60,435 nt of DNA from Vulcanimicrobiota bacterium (GCA_030041225.1 JASHOG010000129.1:1-60435), one strand, 5' to 3'; counted from the stretch's first letter, positions 1 to 9,249 are shown. The notes: generated by a model from the letters alone, not told the origin. Made by a program: numbers and translations.

Positions 1-1061
1 TCGAGCGCCGTGACGGCGCGTGCCGCCGTGTCGATGACGCCGATCTCCGGGAGCTCCTCTTCCGAGAGCGCCGCTTCGTCTTTGAGTTTGCGGCCCTGCG
101 GTAGGAGCCGCGTCTCATAGGAGCCGACGGCCGCATTGAACACCTCGACCGACTTCTCCAGCGCCTTGCGTAACCCGACGAGGTGCTCGGCGAAGCGCTG
201 CGCGCGCTCGTACAGCTCGCGACCGATTGCCGCGATGCGTTGCGCGTTCTCCTCTTGGCGCACCGCTTGCCACCCCATGCCGAACATCCGCAGCAGGCTC
301 ACGAGCTGCAGCGGTCCGGTGACGACGATGCCCCTCTCGAGTGCATACTCCGGAAGCATCGGGTTCTCCGTGCATGCAGCGCTTAGGAACGACTCTCCCG
401 GGACGAACATGATGACGAAATCGACGGAGCCGTGGGCACTGCTGTAGGCCCTCCGGGCGAGTGCGTCCACGTGATCCTGCAATGCCTTCGCATGCTTGCG
501 CACGAGGTCGCGGCGCGTTTGTTCATCCGCCGCCTCGAAGGCGGCCTGCATCGAGTCGAGAGGCGCCTTTGCATCGACAAAGACGCAGCGTTCTCCGGGG
601 AGGTGGACCGTCATGTCCGGGCGGGCACGCCCGGACTCTAGCGCGATGGTCTGCTGCTCTGCAAAGTCACAGTGCTCGAGCATCCCGGCGCGCTCGACGA
701 CGTTGCGCAGCTGCATCTCGCCCCATTTACCGCGTGTCATTGGATTGCGCAGCGCCCCGACGAGCGACGACGTTTGCGAAGAGAGCGTCGTGGCTGCCGA
801 CTCCAGACGCTCGGTACGTGCGAGCAGCCCACCGACGAGAGAGCTGAACTGCGAGAGCTGCTCGTTCATCGGTTTCACGAGATCGCCGACGCGTTCGCCT
901 GCACTGCGCGCGGTCGCGTCGCGCAACTCGTTCTTTGCTCGCTCGATGAGCGCGCTCACGGCTTCCCGCTGGACGCGCGAAGCAGCGAACCATCCGCCCG
1001 CGGCGCCGAGAAACAAACCGAGAACGAGGAGGAGCAAGCCGAAGGTCGGGCTCACGAACAC
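1..1061 (-). CDS. rmuC: RmuC-family DNA recombination protein, C-terminus cut by window edge
   Basis: An open minus-strand frame runs from position 1061 off the left edge. It has one N-terminal membrane segment (about residues 6-27), a helical region, then the RmuC core with RGKWGE (110-115), LRNVVE and a later FVIMFVPGE segment. RmuC proteins are nuclease-like factors that limit DNA inversions at short inverted repeats, usually anchored in the membrane. I chose the GTG at 1061 because a GGAGGG Shine-Dalgarno lies 9 bases upstream. An in-frame ATG at 1130 exists, but it would overlap the start of the divergent gene and has no clear ribosome site. The C-terminus is missing only because the window ends. 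Confidence 0.88.
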   Translation of the reverse strand, partial: MFVSPTFGLLLLVLGLFLGAAGGWFAASRVQREAVSALIERAKNELRDATARSAGERVGDLVKPMNEQLSQFSSLVGGLLARTERLESAATTLSSQTSSLVGALRNPMTRGKWGEMQLRNVVERAGMLEHCDFAEQQTIALESGRARPDMTVHLPGERCVFVDAKAPLDSMQAAFEAADEQTRRDLVRKHAKALQDHVDALARRAYSSAHGSVDFVIMFVPGESFLSAACTENPMLPEYALERGIVVTGPLQLVSLLRMFGMGWQAVRQEENAQRIAAIGRELYERAQRFAEHLVGLRKALEKSVEVFNAAVGSYETRLLPQGRKLKDEAALSEEELPEIGVIDTAARAVTAL

Positions 1062-1070
1062 TGTCTTTGA

Positions 1071-1076
1071 CCCTCC
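1071..1076 (-). promoter_or_regulatory. Ribosome binding site of rmuC
   Basis: On the minus strand this reads GGAGGG, 9 bases before the GTG at 1061. It decides the start of rmuC in favour of GTG 1061 over ATG 1130. Confidence 0.6.
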
Positions 1077-1128
1077 AGTCCGCGATTCCCCGGGTGAAGC
1101 GGCGCGCAGTGAAGAATGGGGGGCGTCC

Positions 1129-1833
1129 ATGAATCGCAGTGTATTCTTACGTACCTCGACCGCCGTTGCAGTTATGGGGACATCCGTTCAGGCGGCAGGC
1201 ATTCCCGGGGGCACGCAGCTCGTCGAGCAACGCACGGACTTCGATGAAGATGCGTTCCGCCGCGTCGTCGGCCGCCCGGCGCGTATCCGCCAAGTCGTCG
1301 AATCGGTCTCGTTCAATCCGGGGACGCTGAACAACGTCAAAAATACGTTGAACGGACTCCACTTCGGCTTCGGCTATCCGGATGACGCAATCGCAGTCGC
1401 GCTTGCCAATCACGGCCCCTCGATGGCGTACGTCTTCCACGATGCGATGTGGCAGAAGTATCGTATCGGCGAGTTCTTCAAGGTCACCGGGGCTGCAGGA
1501 ACGCCGGTCGCTTCGAACGTCTACTATCCGGCAAAGAGCAGCTACGATCCATCGGTGAGCCCCGATGACGAGCACGGCATGTACCAAGATACGTCGCTGC
1601 AGATGCTGCAGCGCCGCGGGGTGATCGTGCTCGCCTGTCACACTGCAACCGAGGAGCAGGCGCGTAAGCTCGTCGCGACAGGCTTCGCACCCACCGGTGC
1701 CACGCCGGCCGACGTTGCGGACGATCTGTTGACCCACTTGATTCCGGGTGCGATCGTCGTTCCTTCGATGGTCGCGACGATTGCGGTGCTACAGGCAACG
1801 TACGGCTACACGTACCTCAACGTGACCTTTTGA
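1129..1833 (+). CDS. Secreted DsrE/DsrF-like protein
   Basis: This 234-residue protein starts with a signal-like segment (MNRSVFLR, then AVAVMG, ending near QAAG at 21-24), so export is likely. The rest follows the DsrE/DsrF-like layout: LNNVKNTLNGL (67-77), an AVALANHG strand (89-96), RRGVIVLAC with Cys170, then PGAIVVPSMVATI and a C-terminal GYTYLNV. DsrE-type proteins carry sulfur on a conserved cysteine; Cys170 is the candidate here. The stop overlaps the TTG start of a TsdA-like cytochrome, so a role in periplasmic sulfur oxidation is inferred. A large upstream open frame (from 496) is only the shadow of rmuC. Family assignment is by pattern, not by a search. Confidence 0.66.
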   Translation: MNRSVFLRTSTAVAVMGTSVQAAGIPGGTQLVEQRTDFDEDAFRRVVGRPARIRQVVESVSFNPGTLNNVKNTLNGLHFGFGYPDDAIAVALANHGPSMAYVFHDAMWQKYRIGEFFKVTGAAGTPVASNVYYPAKSSYDPSVSPDDEHGMYQDTSLQMLQRRGVIVLACHTATEEQARKLVATGFAPTGATPADVADDLLTHLIPGAIVVPSMVATIAVLQATYGYTYLNVTF

Positions 1834-2615
1834 GCGTCGTCGGCAAGCGACTCTCGTTAGCGGCCGTAATGTGCTTGTACCTTGCGGCGTGCTCGAGCGC
1901 CCCGCAGACCCTCTACGATGCGAGTTCCCTTCCGGCCGGGGCGCTCGGTCGAGAGATTCGCTATGGGCGCGAGCTCGTCATGAATACTCGTGCGCTGCTT
2001 CCCCATGACGTGCGCTCGCGGATGGACTGCGCCGCCTGTCACATCGACGGAGGTACACAAGCGCACGGTCTGAGCTTTGTGGGAACCTATGCGAGTTTTC
2101 CGCAGTGGAACGCCCGCGCACACCGCGTCATTGCACTGCAGGACCGCATTGCCGAGTGCTTCCTTTATAGTATGAACGGTAAGCCGCCGGCATACTCGAG
2201 CCGCGAGATGGTCGCGATCGTCGCCTACATCGCGTGGCTGTCGCGCGGAACGCCGACGCTCTTGAAGCCGCAGGCGCAGAGCCTTGGAATCCCGCTGCCG
2301 AGCGCGACGCCGAGTATCGCTGAAGGTCGGGTGCTCTACGGACAACGGTGCTCAGCCTGTCATGGCGCAAACGGCGCAGGAGGCGGGCCCTTCCCACCAC
2401 TATGGGGAGCCGCTTCCTTCAATGCCGGCGCCGGGATGGCGCACCTCGACCGTATGACCGGTTTCATCTACTACAACATGCCGCAGAACGCTCCGCGAAC
2501 GCTCGCACCGCGCGAGGCCTACGATGTCGCGGCCTTCGTGCTCTCGCACGCACGGCCGCGATTCGAGAGAAACGCGCGGATCGTCTCACCAGCCCAGGCC
2601 GCCGGCTATTTTTGA
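1830..2615 (+). CDS. tsdA: Diheme c-type cytochrome lipoprotein, TsdA-like thiosulfate dehydrogenase
   Basis: This 261-residue protein has a lipoprotein signal (lipobox LAAC, lipidated Cys21) and two heme-binding motifs: CAACH at 67-71 and CSACH at 174-178. The pattern CFLYSMNGKPP with Cys110, then YIAWLS, PPLWGAASFNAGAGM, NMP and EAYDVAAFV matches the TsdA family, which oxidises thiosulfate to tetrathionate or runs the reverse reaction. Cys110 lies 39 residues after the first heme histidine, where characterised TsdA enzymes have an axial heme cysteine. The TTG start overlaps the stop of the DsrE-like gene (TTGA). The positively charged start MSVVGKR supports TTG 1830 over a later ATG at 1869. 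Direction of catalysis in vivo cannot be read from sequence. Confidence 0.82.
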   Translation: MSVVGKRLSLAAVMCLYLAACSSAPQTLYDASSLPAGALGREIRYGRELVMNTRALLPHDVRSRMDCAACHIDGGTQAHGLSFVGTYASFPQWNARAHRVIALQDRIAECFLYSMNGKPPAYSSREMVAIVAYIAWLSRGTPTLLKPQAQSLGIPLPSATPSIAEGRVLYGQRCSACHGANGAGGGPFPPLWGAASFNAGAGMAHLDRMTGFIYYNMPQNAPRTLAPREAYDVAAFVLSHARPRFERNARIVSPAQAAGYF

Positions 2616-2655
2616 AGGCGCGGGGGCGCCGGCCTCGTCTTAGAATGTAGAGAGT

Positions 2656-5600
2656 GTGGCTGAGGCAACCGTGCAAGTGACGCTCCCCGAGATGGGAGAG
2701 TCGGTCACCGAAGGCTCCATCGTCGAGTGGCGCAAGAAGATCGGAGATTTCGTCGCTGAGGGAGATCCGCTCGTCGACGTGACGACCGACAAAGTAGACG
2801 TCGAAGTGCCGGCGACGGCTTCCGGCGTCATCACGCGGATCCTCGCGGATGAGGGAGCGACCGTCAAGGTCGGCTCAGCGCTGGTCGAGATCGACACGAC
2901 GAAGAGCTCGGGCAACGGCGCAGCAACGAGCACGAAGCCCGAACCCAAACCCGAAGCCAAGCCCAACGTGCCGCGCAAGGCCGCGTCGCCGCCGACGAAC
3001 GCGGGCATCGCAACGCCGCAGGCGCAGCGCGTCGCTGAACGCCGCGATCTCGATCTTACGCGTATCTCGGGCTCGGGACCAGACGGATTGATCCTGCGTC
3101 ACGACGTCGAGGAGCAGGCGCAGAGCGCAAAGCGCGCCGCGGCAGTGCCTCAGCCGACACTCCCCGCGGGTGCGACGCAGACGCCTCTGAAAGGGCCCGC
3201 AGCCGCGCTCGTCGGTTACATGGAGCAGAGCCTTGCGATTCCGACCGCGACGAGCTTTCGCGCGATCGCGGTGGACCTGCTGGACGCGCGGCGCAAAGAG
3301 TTGAACGCGGCGCTGCGCGCCGCGGGGCGCAGCGAGAAGATCTCATTCACACACATCATCGCGTTTGCGCTCGCGCGCGCCGCACACGAGCATCCGGCGA
3401 TCACGCGCTCATTTCGGCGCGACGAGGCGGGCCAACCTCAGCGCGTCGAGTCCGGCGTCCATCTCGGCCTCGCCGTCGACATGCAGCGTAAGGACAGCAC
3501 ACGCTTTCTCCTCGTTCCCGTCATCAAAGGCGCCGACACGCTCGATTTTGCGAGTTTCCTTGCGAGGTACGATGACCTCGTCTCACGCGCGAGAGAGAGT
3601 AAGCTCACCGCCGACGATCTTGCCGGTGCCACCTTTACACTGACCAATCCAGGCGGCATCGGAACCGTGGCCTCCGTGCCGCGCCTCATGCCGGGACAAG
3701 GCGCGATCATCGCGACCGGCGCAATCGGATTCCCGGCGGGAATCGCGGCGACGGACGAGCGGGCCTTGCGTGCGCTCGGAATCGGCAAAGTCATGCAGAT
3801 GACCTCGACGTACGATCACCGCGTCATCAGCGGCGCGGAGTCGGGCGAGTATCTGCGCCGCGTCGACGAGCTCTTGCAAGGGCGCGACGAACTCTACGAG
3901 TCGATCTTCGCGGCATTGCATCTCGCGCCGCCGCCGGCGGTCGTTCCTGAGACGACGCCGGCAGAGCCCGCACGCGAGAAACGCGCCTCCGAGGAGATCC
4001 TACGCGCGGTCGCGGCGGGAATGGCGATCGTCGCGGCCTATCGCACGCACGGCCATCTCGCCGCGCACCTCGATCCGCTCGGCTCAGAGCCCTCCGGTGA
4101 TCCCTCGCTCGATCCGCAGAGCTACGGCTTGACGCCCGCACTGCAGAGTGCCGTCCCGGCCGCCGTGCTCGAAGTGAAGGTCCCCGGCAAGACGCTTGCC
4201 GATGTGATCCCCGAGCTGCGCGCAATCTATAGCTCGACGATCGCCTTCGAGATCGAGCACATCTCCTCGATCGAGCAGCGTCGTTGGCTGCGCGAGTACA
4301 TCGAGTCGGGCAAGCACCGCCCCGCCGTGCTCAGCGCCGATCGCCGGCGCGAGATCCTGCGGCGTCTCACGCGCGTCGAGGCGCTCGAGCGATACTTGCG
4401 ACGGACGTTCTTAGGCCAGAAGACGTTCTCGGTCGAGGGGCTCGATGCGTTGATTCCGATGCTCGAGGAGATGCTCGAAATGCTTGCGAGCGAAGGTGTC
4501 GAGCACGCGGTGATCGGAATGGCACACCGCGGTCGGCTCAACACGATCGCGCACATCCTCAATCTGCCGTACGAAGATATTCTCGTCGAGTTCGAAGCGG
4601 CCGATGAGCGCGCCGGCGTCGGCGACGACGACGTGACCGGCGATGTGAAGTACCACCACGGCGAACATGGCGTCTATCAAAGCGGGAAGACGTCGATAGG
4701 GGTGACGCTCGCGAACAATCCGAGCCATCTCGAGGCGGTCGATGCCGTCGTCGAGGGGGCGGCGCGCGCGCTGCAGACCGATCACTCGCAGGCGATCCCG
4801 CAACAGGATCGTCGCAAAGCCGCCCCGATCCTCATTCACGGCGACGCGGCCTTCACCGGTCAGGGCGTCGTCTCGGAGGTCTTCAATCTCCAAGCGCTGC
4901 CGGGGTATGCCGTCGGCGGCACGCTGCACGTGATTGCGAACAATCAGATCGGTTTCACGACCGAGACGGCCGACGCGCGCTCGACGCGCTACGCGTCCGA
5001 CATCGCAAAGGGTTTTGACGTGCCGATCGTGCACGTCAATGCCGACGACGTCGACGCGTGCATCGCAGCGGTCCATCTCGCGATAGAGTTCCGGCGCACG
5101 TTCGAGCGCGACGTGCTGATCGACCTCATCGGCTATCGGCGCGTCGGTCACAATGAGACGGATGAGCCGGCGTACACGCAGCCGCTGATGTACGAGACGA
5201 TTAAGAGTCACCCAACGGCGCGTGAGCTCTACGCCAACAAGCTCGTCGCGCAGTCGATTCTCACCGCCGACGAGGCGCATGCCGAGCTCGAGCAGGCCAC
5301 CGCGAAGATTCGCGAGGCGCATCGTCACGTCAAGGCCGGCGGCAAGAACCTCTCGGGAATCCTCGCCGACCTCGCCGGCGACGGATCAGCGCCCGTTCCG
5401 GCGCATATCCACGCCGATCGGGCACAGCTTCTTGTCTGGAGTGATGAACTCGTGCGCGTGCCGCCGCAGTTCAAGCTCAACAAGAAGCTGATATCGCAGT
5501 TCGAGCGGCGCGCGGGCGTGATGCGAGAGCGCGGCCTCGTCGATTGGGGCATGGCCGAAGCGCTTGCGTTCGCCTCGCTGATCAGCGCGGGAACGCCCGT

Positions 5601-6567
5601 GCGGCTCGTCGGTCAAGACACGGAACGCGGCACGTTCAGCCACCGTCACGCGGTATGGCACGACGTCGAAAACGGCGGCGTGTACGTTCCGCTGCAACAC
5701 GTGAGCGGCGCGCATGCCTCGTTCGAAATCCACAACAGCCCGCTCTCAGAGTACGCGTGCATGGGGTTCGAGTACGGGTACAGCACCGCGAAACCGAACG
5801 CGCTCGTCCTGTGGGAGGCGCAGTACGGCGACTTCTTCAACGGCGCACAGATCGTCGTCGACCAGTTTATCTCCGCAGGGCAGGCGAAGTGGGGACAGGT
5901 CTCGCGCTTGACGCTGCTTCTTCCGCACGGGTACGAGGGCGGCGGCCCGGAGCATTCCTCCGCGCGCCTCGAGCGCTTCTTGCAGCTGAGCGCGGAGAAC
6001 AATTTGCGCGTCGCGTACCCGTCAACGACGGCGAGCTACTACCATCTCTTGCGCATGCAGGCGAGCGACCCGGCGCCGGTGCCGCTCGTGGTCCTAACGC
6101 CGAAGTCGCTCTTGCGCCACGAGTCGTCGTACGGCACACTCGACGAGTTTGCGAAGGAAGGCTTCCGCGCGGTCATCGACGACCCCATGGTACAAGACAA
6201 GGCGCGTATCGAGCGTCTCCTGCTGTGCACTGGGAAGGTGTACTACGATCTCATCGAGAGCGAGCAGTATAAGAAGACGAAGAAGACGGCGATCGCTCGC
6301 GTCGAGATGCTCGCGCCGCTGCCGCACGAAGAGATCAGCGCGCTTATCGATTCCTATACGAACGCAAAGACGCTCGTCTGGGTGCAAGAGGAGCCGAAGA
6401 ACATGGGTGCGAGAGCACACGTCCGGCGACGCCTCCTCGAGCGTCTCGCGCGCGCGAGAGAGATCGCGTACATCGGCCGCCCCTATCGCGCAAGTCCGTC
6501 AGAGGGCTACGCGGGGCAGCACGTGGTCGAGCAAGAGCGCATCATCGACGAAGCACTAAAAGAGTAA
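2656..6567 (+). CDS. kgd: Fused 2-oxoglutarate dehydrogenase E2-E1 with its own lipoyl domain
   Basis: This 1303-residue protein joins four parts. Residues 3-80 are a lipoyl domain with TTDKVDVE (lipoyl Lys46). About 115-155 is a peripheral-subunit (E3) binding domain (TPQAQRVAERRDLDL...GSGPDG). About 180-420 is an E2 acyltransferase domain with TYDHRVISG (His388). From about 445 to the end is a thiamine-diphosphate E1 part with HRGRLN, GDVKYHHG, GDAAFTGQGV, RRVGHNETDEP and HGYEGGGPEHSS. It should decarboxylate 2-oxoglutarate in the TCA cycle and pass succinyl to CoA. Mycobacterial Kgd is similar but lacks the lipoyl domain. As in that family, the E2 motif reads DHRVIS rather than DHRxxD. E3 must be encoded elsewhere. 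GTG start. Confidence 0.93.
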   Translation: MAEATVQVTLPEMGESVTEGSIVEWRKKIGDFVAEGDPLVDVTTDKVDVEVPATASGVITRILADEGATVKVGSALVEIDTTKSSGNGAATSTKPEPKPEAKPNVPRKAASPPTNAGIATPQAQRVAERRDLDLTRISGSGPDGLILRHDVEEQAQSAKRAAAVPQPTLPAGATQTPLKGPAAALVGYMEQSLAIPTATSFRAIAVDLLDARRKELNAALRAAGRSEKISFTHIIAFALARAAHEHPAITRSFRRDEAGQPQRVESGVHLGLAVDMQRKDSTRFLLVPVIKGADTLDFASFLARYDDLVSRARESKLTADDLAGATFTLTNPGGIGTVASVPRLMPGQGAIIATGAIGFPAGIAATDERALRALGIGKVMQMTSTYDHRVISGAESGEYLRRVDELLQGRDELYESIFAALHLAPPPAVVPETTPAEPAREKRASEEILRAVAAGMAIVAAYRTHGHLAAHLDPLGSEPSGDPSLDPQSYGLTPALQSAVPAAVLEVKVPGKTLADVIPELRAIYSSTIAFEIEHISSIEQRRWLREYIESGKHRPAVLSADRRREILRRLTRVEALERYLRRTFLGQKTFSVEGLDALIPMLEEMLEMLASEGVEHAVIGMAHRGRLNTIAHILNLPYEDILVEFEAADERAGVGDDDVTGDVKYHHGEHGVYQSGKTSIGVTLANNPSHLEAVDAVVEGAARALQTDHSQAIPQQDRRKAAPILIHGDAAFTGQGVVSEVFNLQALPGYAVGGTLHVIANNQIGFTTETADARSTRYASDIAKGFDVPIVHVNADDVDACIAAVHLAIEFRRTFERDVLIDLIGYRRVGHNETDEPAYTQPLMYETIKSHPTARELYANKLVAQSILTADEAHAELEQATAKIREAHRHVKAGGKNLSGILADLAGDGSAPVPAHIHADRAQLLVWSDELVRVPPQFKLNKKLISQFERRAGVMRERGLVDWGMAEALAFASLISAGTPVRLVGQDTERGTFSHRHAVWHDVENGGVYVPLQHVSGAHASFEIHNSPLSEYACMGFEYGYSTAKPNALVLWEAQYGDFFNGAQIVVDQFISAGQAKWGQVSRLTLLLPHGYEGGGPEHSSARLERFLQLSAENNLRVAYPSTTASYYHLLRMQASDPAPVPLVVLTPKSLLRHESSYGTLDEFAKEGFRAVIDDPMVQDKARIERLLLCTGKVYYDLIESEQYKKTKKTAIARVEMLAPLPHEEISALIDSYTNAKTLVWVQEEPKNMGARAHVRRRLLERLARAREIAYIGRPYRASPSEGYAGQHVVEQERIIDEALKE

Positions 6568-6589
6568 GAAGCCTTGCGGCCCCTTACTC
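6562..6589. terminator. Palindromic hairpin between convergent genes, possible two-way terminator
   Basis: A perfect 7-bp outer stem (6562-6568 with 6583-6589), a 2-base internal mismatch, then a 3-bp GCC/GGC stem closed by a TTGC loop. The stop codons of the fused dehydrogenase (plus) and the prolyl oligopeptidase (minus) both lie in the outer stem. There is no clear T tract, so intrinsic termination is uncertain. Confidence 0.4.
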
Positions 6590-8716
6590 CATGAGCTTCA
6601 TCGTGAAGTAGGTCCAACCGAGAGCCTGCGTCTGCGTGCTCTCCTTGATGTTGGCACCGGCGGCGTGACCGCCTTCGGTGACTTCGTAAAAGAGATAGGG
6701 TACGCCCATCGCCGCGAGCTTTGCCGCGAACTTGCGGGCGTGCTCCGGCCCGACGCGATCGTCCTTGGTCGTCGTCCAGATGAACGGCTCAGGATACGCG
6801 ACGCCACCGCGCAAGTTTTGATAGGGAGAGATCTTCTCGAGGAAGGCGCGTTCGGCGGGAACGGAGACGCTGCCGTATTCGGCGACCCACGAGGCCCCCG
6901 CCTCGATGTGCTCGTACCGAAGCATGTCGAGGAGCGGCACCTCTATTTGAACGGCATTCCACATGTCCGGATGCTCGGTGAACTCGACGCCCATGAGGAG
7001 TCCGCCGTTCGAGCCGCCGACGATGCCGAGATGTCGAGGATCCGTGATCTTACGCGCGACGAGGTCGCGACCAACTGCGTAGAAGTCATCGTAGATGCGC
7101 TGGCGGTGCGTCTTGAGCCCCGCTTCGTGCCACGCGGGCCCGAACTCGCCGCCGCCGCGAATATTTGCCAGCACGTAGACGCCGCCGTGCTCGAGCCAGA
7201 GCTTTCCGATGACGCCCGAATACGACGGCGTCATCGAGATCTGAAAGCCGCCGTACGCGGTGAGCACGGTAGGATTGCGGCCGTTGAGGCGCATGTTCTT
7301 CGGCCGCACGATGAAGTACGGAATCTTCGTGCCGTCTCTCGACGTCGCCCAATGCTGCTCGACGATGTCGCGTGACGCATCGAACTGCGGAGGGACCGCC
7401 TTAATCTGCGCCACCGCGCCCGATGACGCATCGCCCTCGTACATCGTCGTGGGCATCAGAAAGCTCGTCGCGTAGAGATAGAAGCGGTCGTTGTCGAGAC
7501 TCGTGTCGGAGATCCCGAACGTCGCATTGTCCGGCAGTGCGAGCGCGCGCCTCGCCCACCCATCGGTACCACTCGGCATATAGACGTAGGCCCTTGCGCG
7601 AACGTTATGGTACGCCACGACGAGGACGTCGTGCTGCGTCGTCGAGGCGTCATCAAACGATTCACGTGGTCCCGGGGCATAGACGAGCATCGCGCGCGGA
7701 TGCCCCGGATCAGTGGCGGCATTGTCGATCGAGACGAGCGAGCCTTGCGCGAACGCACGGCCGTCGACTGACCACGGCTCGTCGAGCGAGACGAGCAAAC
7801 GGCCATCGACCAATCCCTGAATCTGCGATTTCTGCGGGATCGCGAGTTGGTGCAACGCGCCGTGCGAGAGCACGAAGTACTCATCGTTGAAGAAGCTCAC
7901 GCCACGGGTGATAAAGGTAATGTGACTCCCCGCTCCATCTCGCACCGCAAAGGGACCGCAGGAGATGTCGCTCGTCGTTCCGCGGAAAACTTCCACTGCG
8001 GACGAAAGCGGCTGCCCGCGGCGGAGCAACTTGACGACATATGGATACCCCGACGCCGTGACCTCTCCCGGCGTCCACGGACGCGAGACGAGCAGCGTGT
8101 TCGCGTCGATCCACGCGACGTTCTGCTTCGCGCGGGGCAGGAAGAAGCCGCCGGAGACGAAGCTGCGCGTCGTCAGATCGAACTCGCGGATCGTTACCGC
8201 GTCCTCACCGCCGTCGGAGAGATACATGAGGCAGCGCCGCTCGGCCGGATACTCGCAGCTCGCGCCTCTCCACACCCAGTTCGCATGCTCGCGCCTCGCA
8301 AGCGCGTCGAGATCGAGCACCGTTGTCCATGACGGCGAAGCGCTGCGGTAGCTTTGGACGGTCGTACGGCGCCAGATGCCGCGCACGTGCTTGGCGTCTT
8401 GCCAGAAGTTGTAGATCTCGCCCCGCAGATATTCGGGCGCGGGGATGCGCGTCTCCGACTCGTTGATTTTTAGCGCCTGCGCGTAGAAGGTCGCATAGTG
8501 CGGATCGTGCTCGAGAACCGGGAGAGAGCGCGCGTTCTGCTCGCGTACCCACGCCATCGCCCTCGCCCCGTCCTTATCCTCGAGCCAGAGGAACGGGTCT
8601 CCGGCAGGCGGCGCCTTCGCAACCGTTGTCTGCGGGGGCTCGGGCGCAGGCGCCCCGGCCGCCGTCAGAACGGCGAAGCAGAGCAGAGGCGGGATGAGGC
8701 GAGCAGTGTGTTTCAT
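6584..8716 (-). CDS. Secreted prolyl oligopeptidase family serine peptidase (S9A-type)
   Basis: This 710-residue protein has a signal peptide (about 1-22), a long beta-propeller-like N-terminal part and a C-terminal alpha/beta hydrolase domain. The catalytic triad is readable: Ser569 in GGSNGG, Asp652 in KDDRVGPEH and His684 in EGGHAAG. The family cleaves short peptides, often after proline, and the signal peptide places it in the periplasm or outside. It is the last gene of a minus-strand run, and its start overlaps the LOG-family gene by 4 bases (ATGA). The convergent fused dehydrogenase gene ends 16 bases away. The peptide substrate is unknown. A link to lysine supply is suggested only by the neighbouring lysine-degradation genes. 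Confidence 0.88.
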   Translation of the reverse strand: MKHTARLIPPLLCFAVLTAAGAPAPEPPQTTVAKAPPAGDPFLWLEDKDGARAMAWVREQNARSLPVLEHDPHYATFYAQALKINESETRIPAPEYLRGEIYNFWQDAKHVRGIWRRTTVQSYRSASPSWTTVLDLDALARREHANWVWRGASCEYPAERRCLMYLSDGGEDAVTIREFDLTTRSFVSGGFFLPRAKQNVAWIDANTLLVSRPWTPGEVTASGYPYVVKLLRRGQPLSSAVEVFRGTTSDISCGPFAVRDGAGSHITFITRGVSFFNDEYFVLSHGALHQLAIPQKSQIQGLVDGRLLVSLDEPWSVDGRAFAQGSLVSIDNAATDPGHPRAMLVYAPGPRESFDDASTTQHDVLVVAYHNVRARAYVYMPSGTDGWARRALALPDNATFGISDTSLDNDRFYLYATSFLMPTTMYEGDASSGAVAQIKAVPPQFDASRDIVEQHWATSRDGTKIPYFIVRPKNMRLNGRNPTVLTAYGGFQISMTPSYSGVIGKLWLEHGGVYVLANIRGGGEFGPAWHEAGLKTHRQRIYDDFYAVGRDLVARKITDPRHLGIVGGSNGGLLMGVEFTEHPDMWNAVQIEVPLLDMLRYEHIEAGASWVAEYGSVSVPAERAFLEKISPYQNLRGGVAYPEPFIWTTTKDDRVGPEHARKFAAKLAAMGVPYLFYEVTEGGHAAGANIKESTQTQALGWTYFTMKLME

Positions 8717-9249
8717 ACCGCGAGCTTTTCCAAGAGGCTTCCGATATCATTGCCGACGGTGATGAGGCGTCGCGTCGAGGCCGGCAGCAGCTCCTCTTCG
8801 AACATACGATCGAGAAGCGCGAGGAGGGGGTCGTAATAGCCGTCCGCGTTGAGAATGCCGACGGGCTTGTCGTGGATGTGCAGCTGTCGCCACGTGAGCG
8901 CCTCGAAAAGCTCGTCCATCGTGCCGATGCCGCCCGGTAGAGCGATGAACGCATCGCTGAGCTCCGTGAGCAGCGCCTTGCGTGCGTGCATCGAATCGAC
9001 GACGTGGAGCTGCGTGATACCGGCGTGGGCGATCTCGGCATCCGCCAGCGAGCCGGGAATGACGCCGATGATCTCGCCGCCCGCCGCAATTGCCGCGTCG
9101 GCGAGCGCGCCCATCAAACCGACGCGGCCGCCGCCGTAGACGATGCCGTAGCCGCGCCTAACGATGGCGCGAGCCGTTTCGCGCGCGACGTCGAGGTACG
9201 TCTCACCGCGCCCCGAGCGCGCGCCGCAATAGACGCAGATGCGCCTCAC
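8713..9249 (-). CDS. LOG-family protein (putative nucleotide 5'-monophosphate phosphoribohydrolase)
   Basis: This 178-residue protein shows a Rossmann-like start (ICVYCGARSG), a GGGRVGLMG loop and the family signature PGGIGTMDELFE. LOG proteins hydrolyse cytokinin-type or other nucleoside monophosphates to release the base; in many bacteria the true substrate is unknown. The length is typical. It begins with GTG and overlaps the lysine aminomutase stop by 4 bases (GTGA); its own stop overlaps the peptidase start. Its position in a lysine operon does not explain its role, and the link may be only co-transcription. Confidence 0.85.
   Translation of the reverse strand: MRRICVYCGARSGRGETYLDVARETARAIVRRGYGIVYGGGRVGLMGALADAAIAAGGEIIGVIPGSLADAEIAHAGITQLHVVDSMHARKALLTELSDAFIALPGGIGTMDELFEALTWRQLHIHDKPVGILNADGYYDPLLALLDRMFEEELLPASTRRLITVGNDIGSLLEKLAV

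Noticed and set aside
496-1128. N-terminal extension of the DsrE-like gene from 496
   Set aside because: This part is antisense to rmuC, whose protein motifs are clear. The signal-like start at 1129 marks the real gene.
2617-2630. GGCGC-GGGG-GCGCC hairpin after the TsdA-like gene as a terminator
   Set aside because: The stem is only 5 bp with no T tract in a very GC-rich region; chance is likely.
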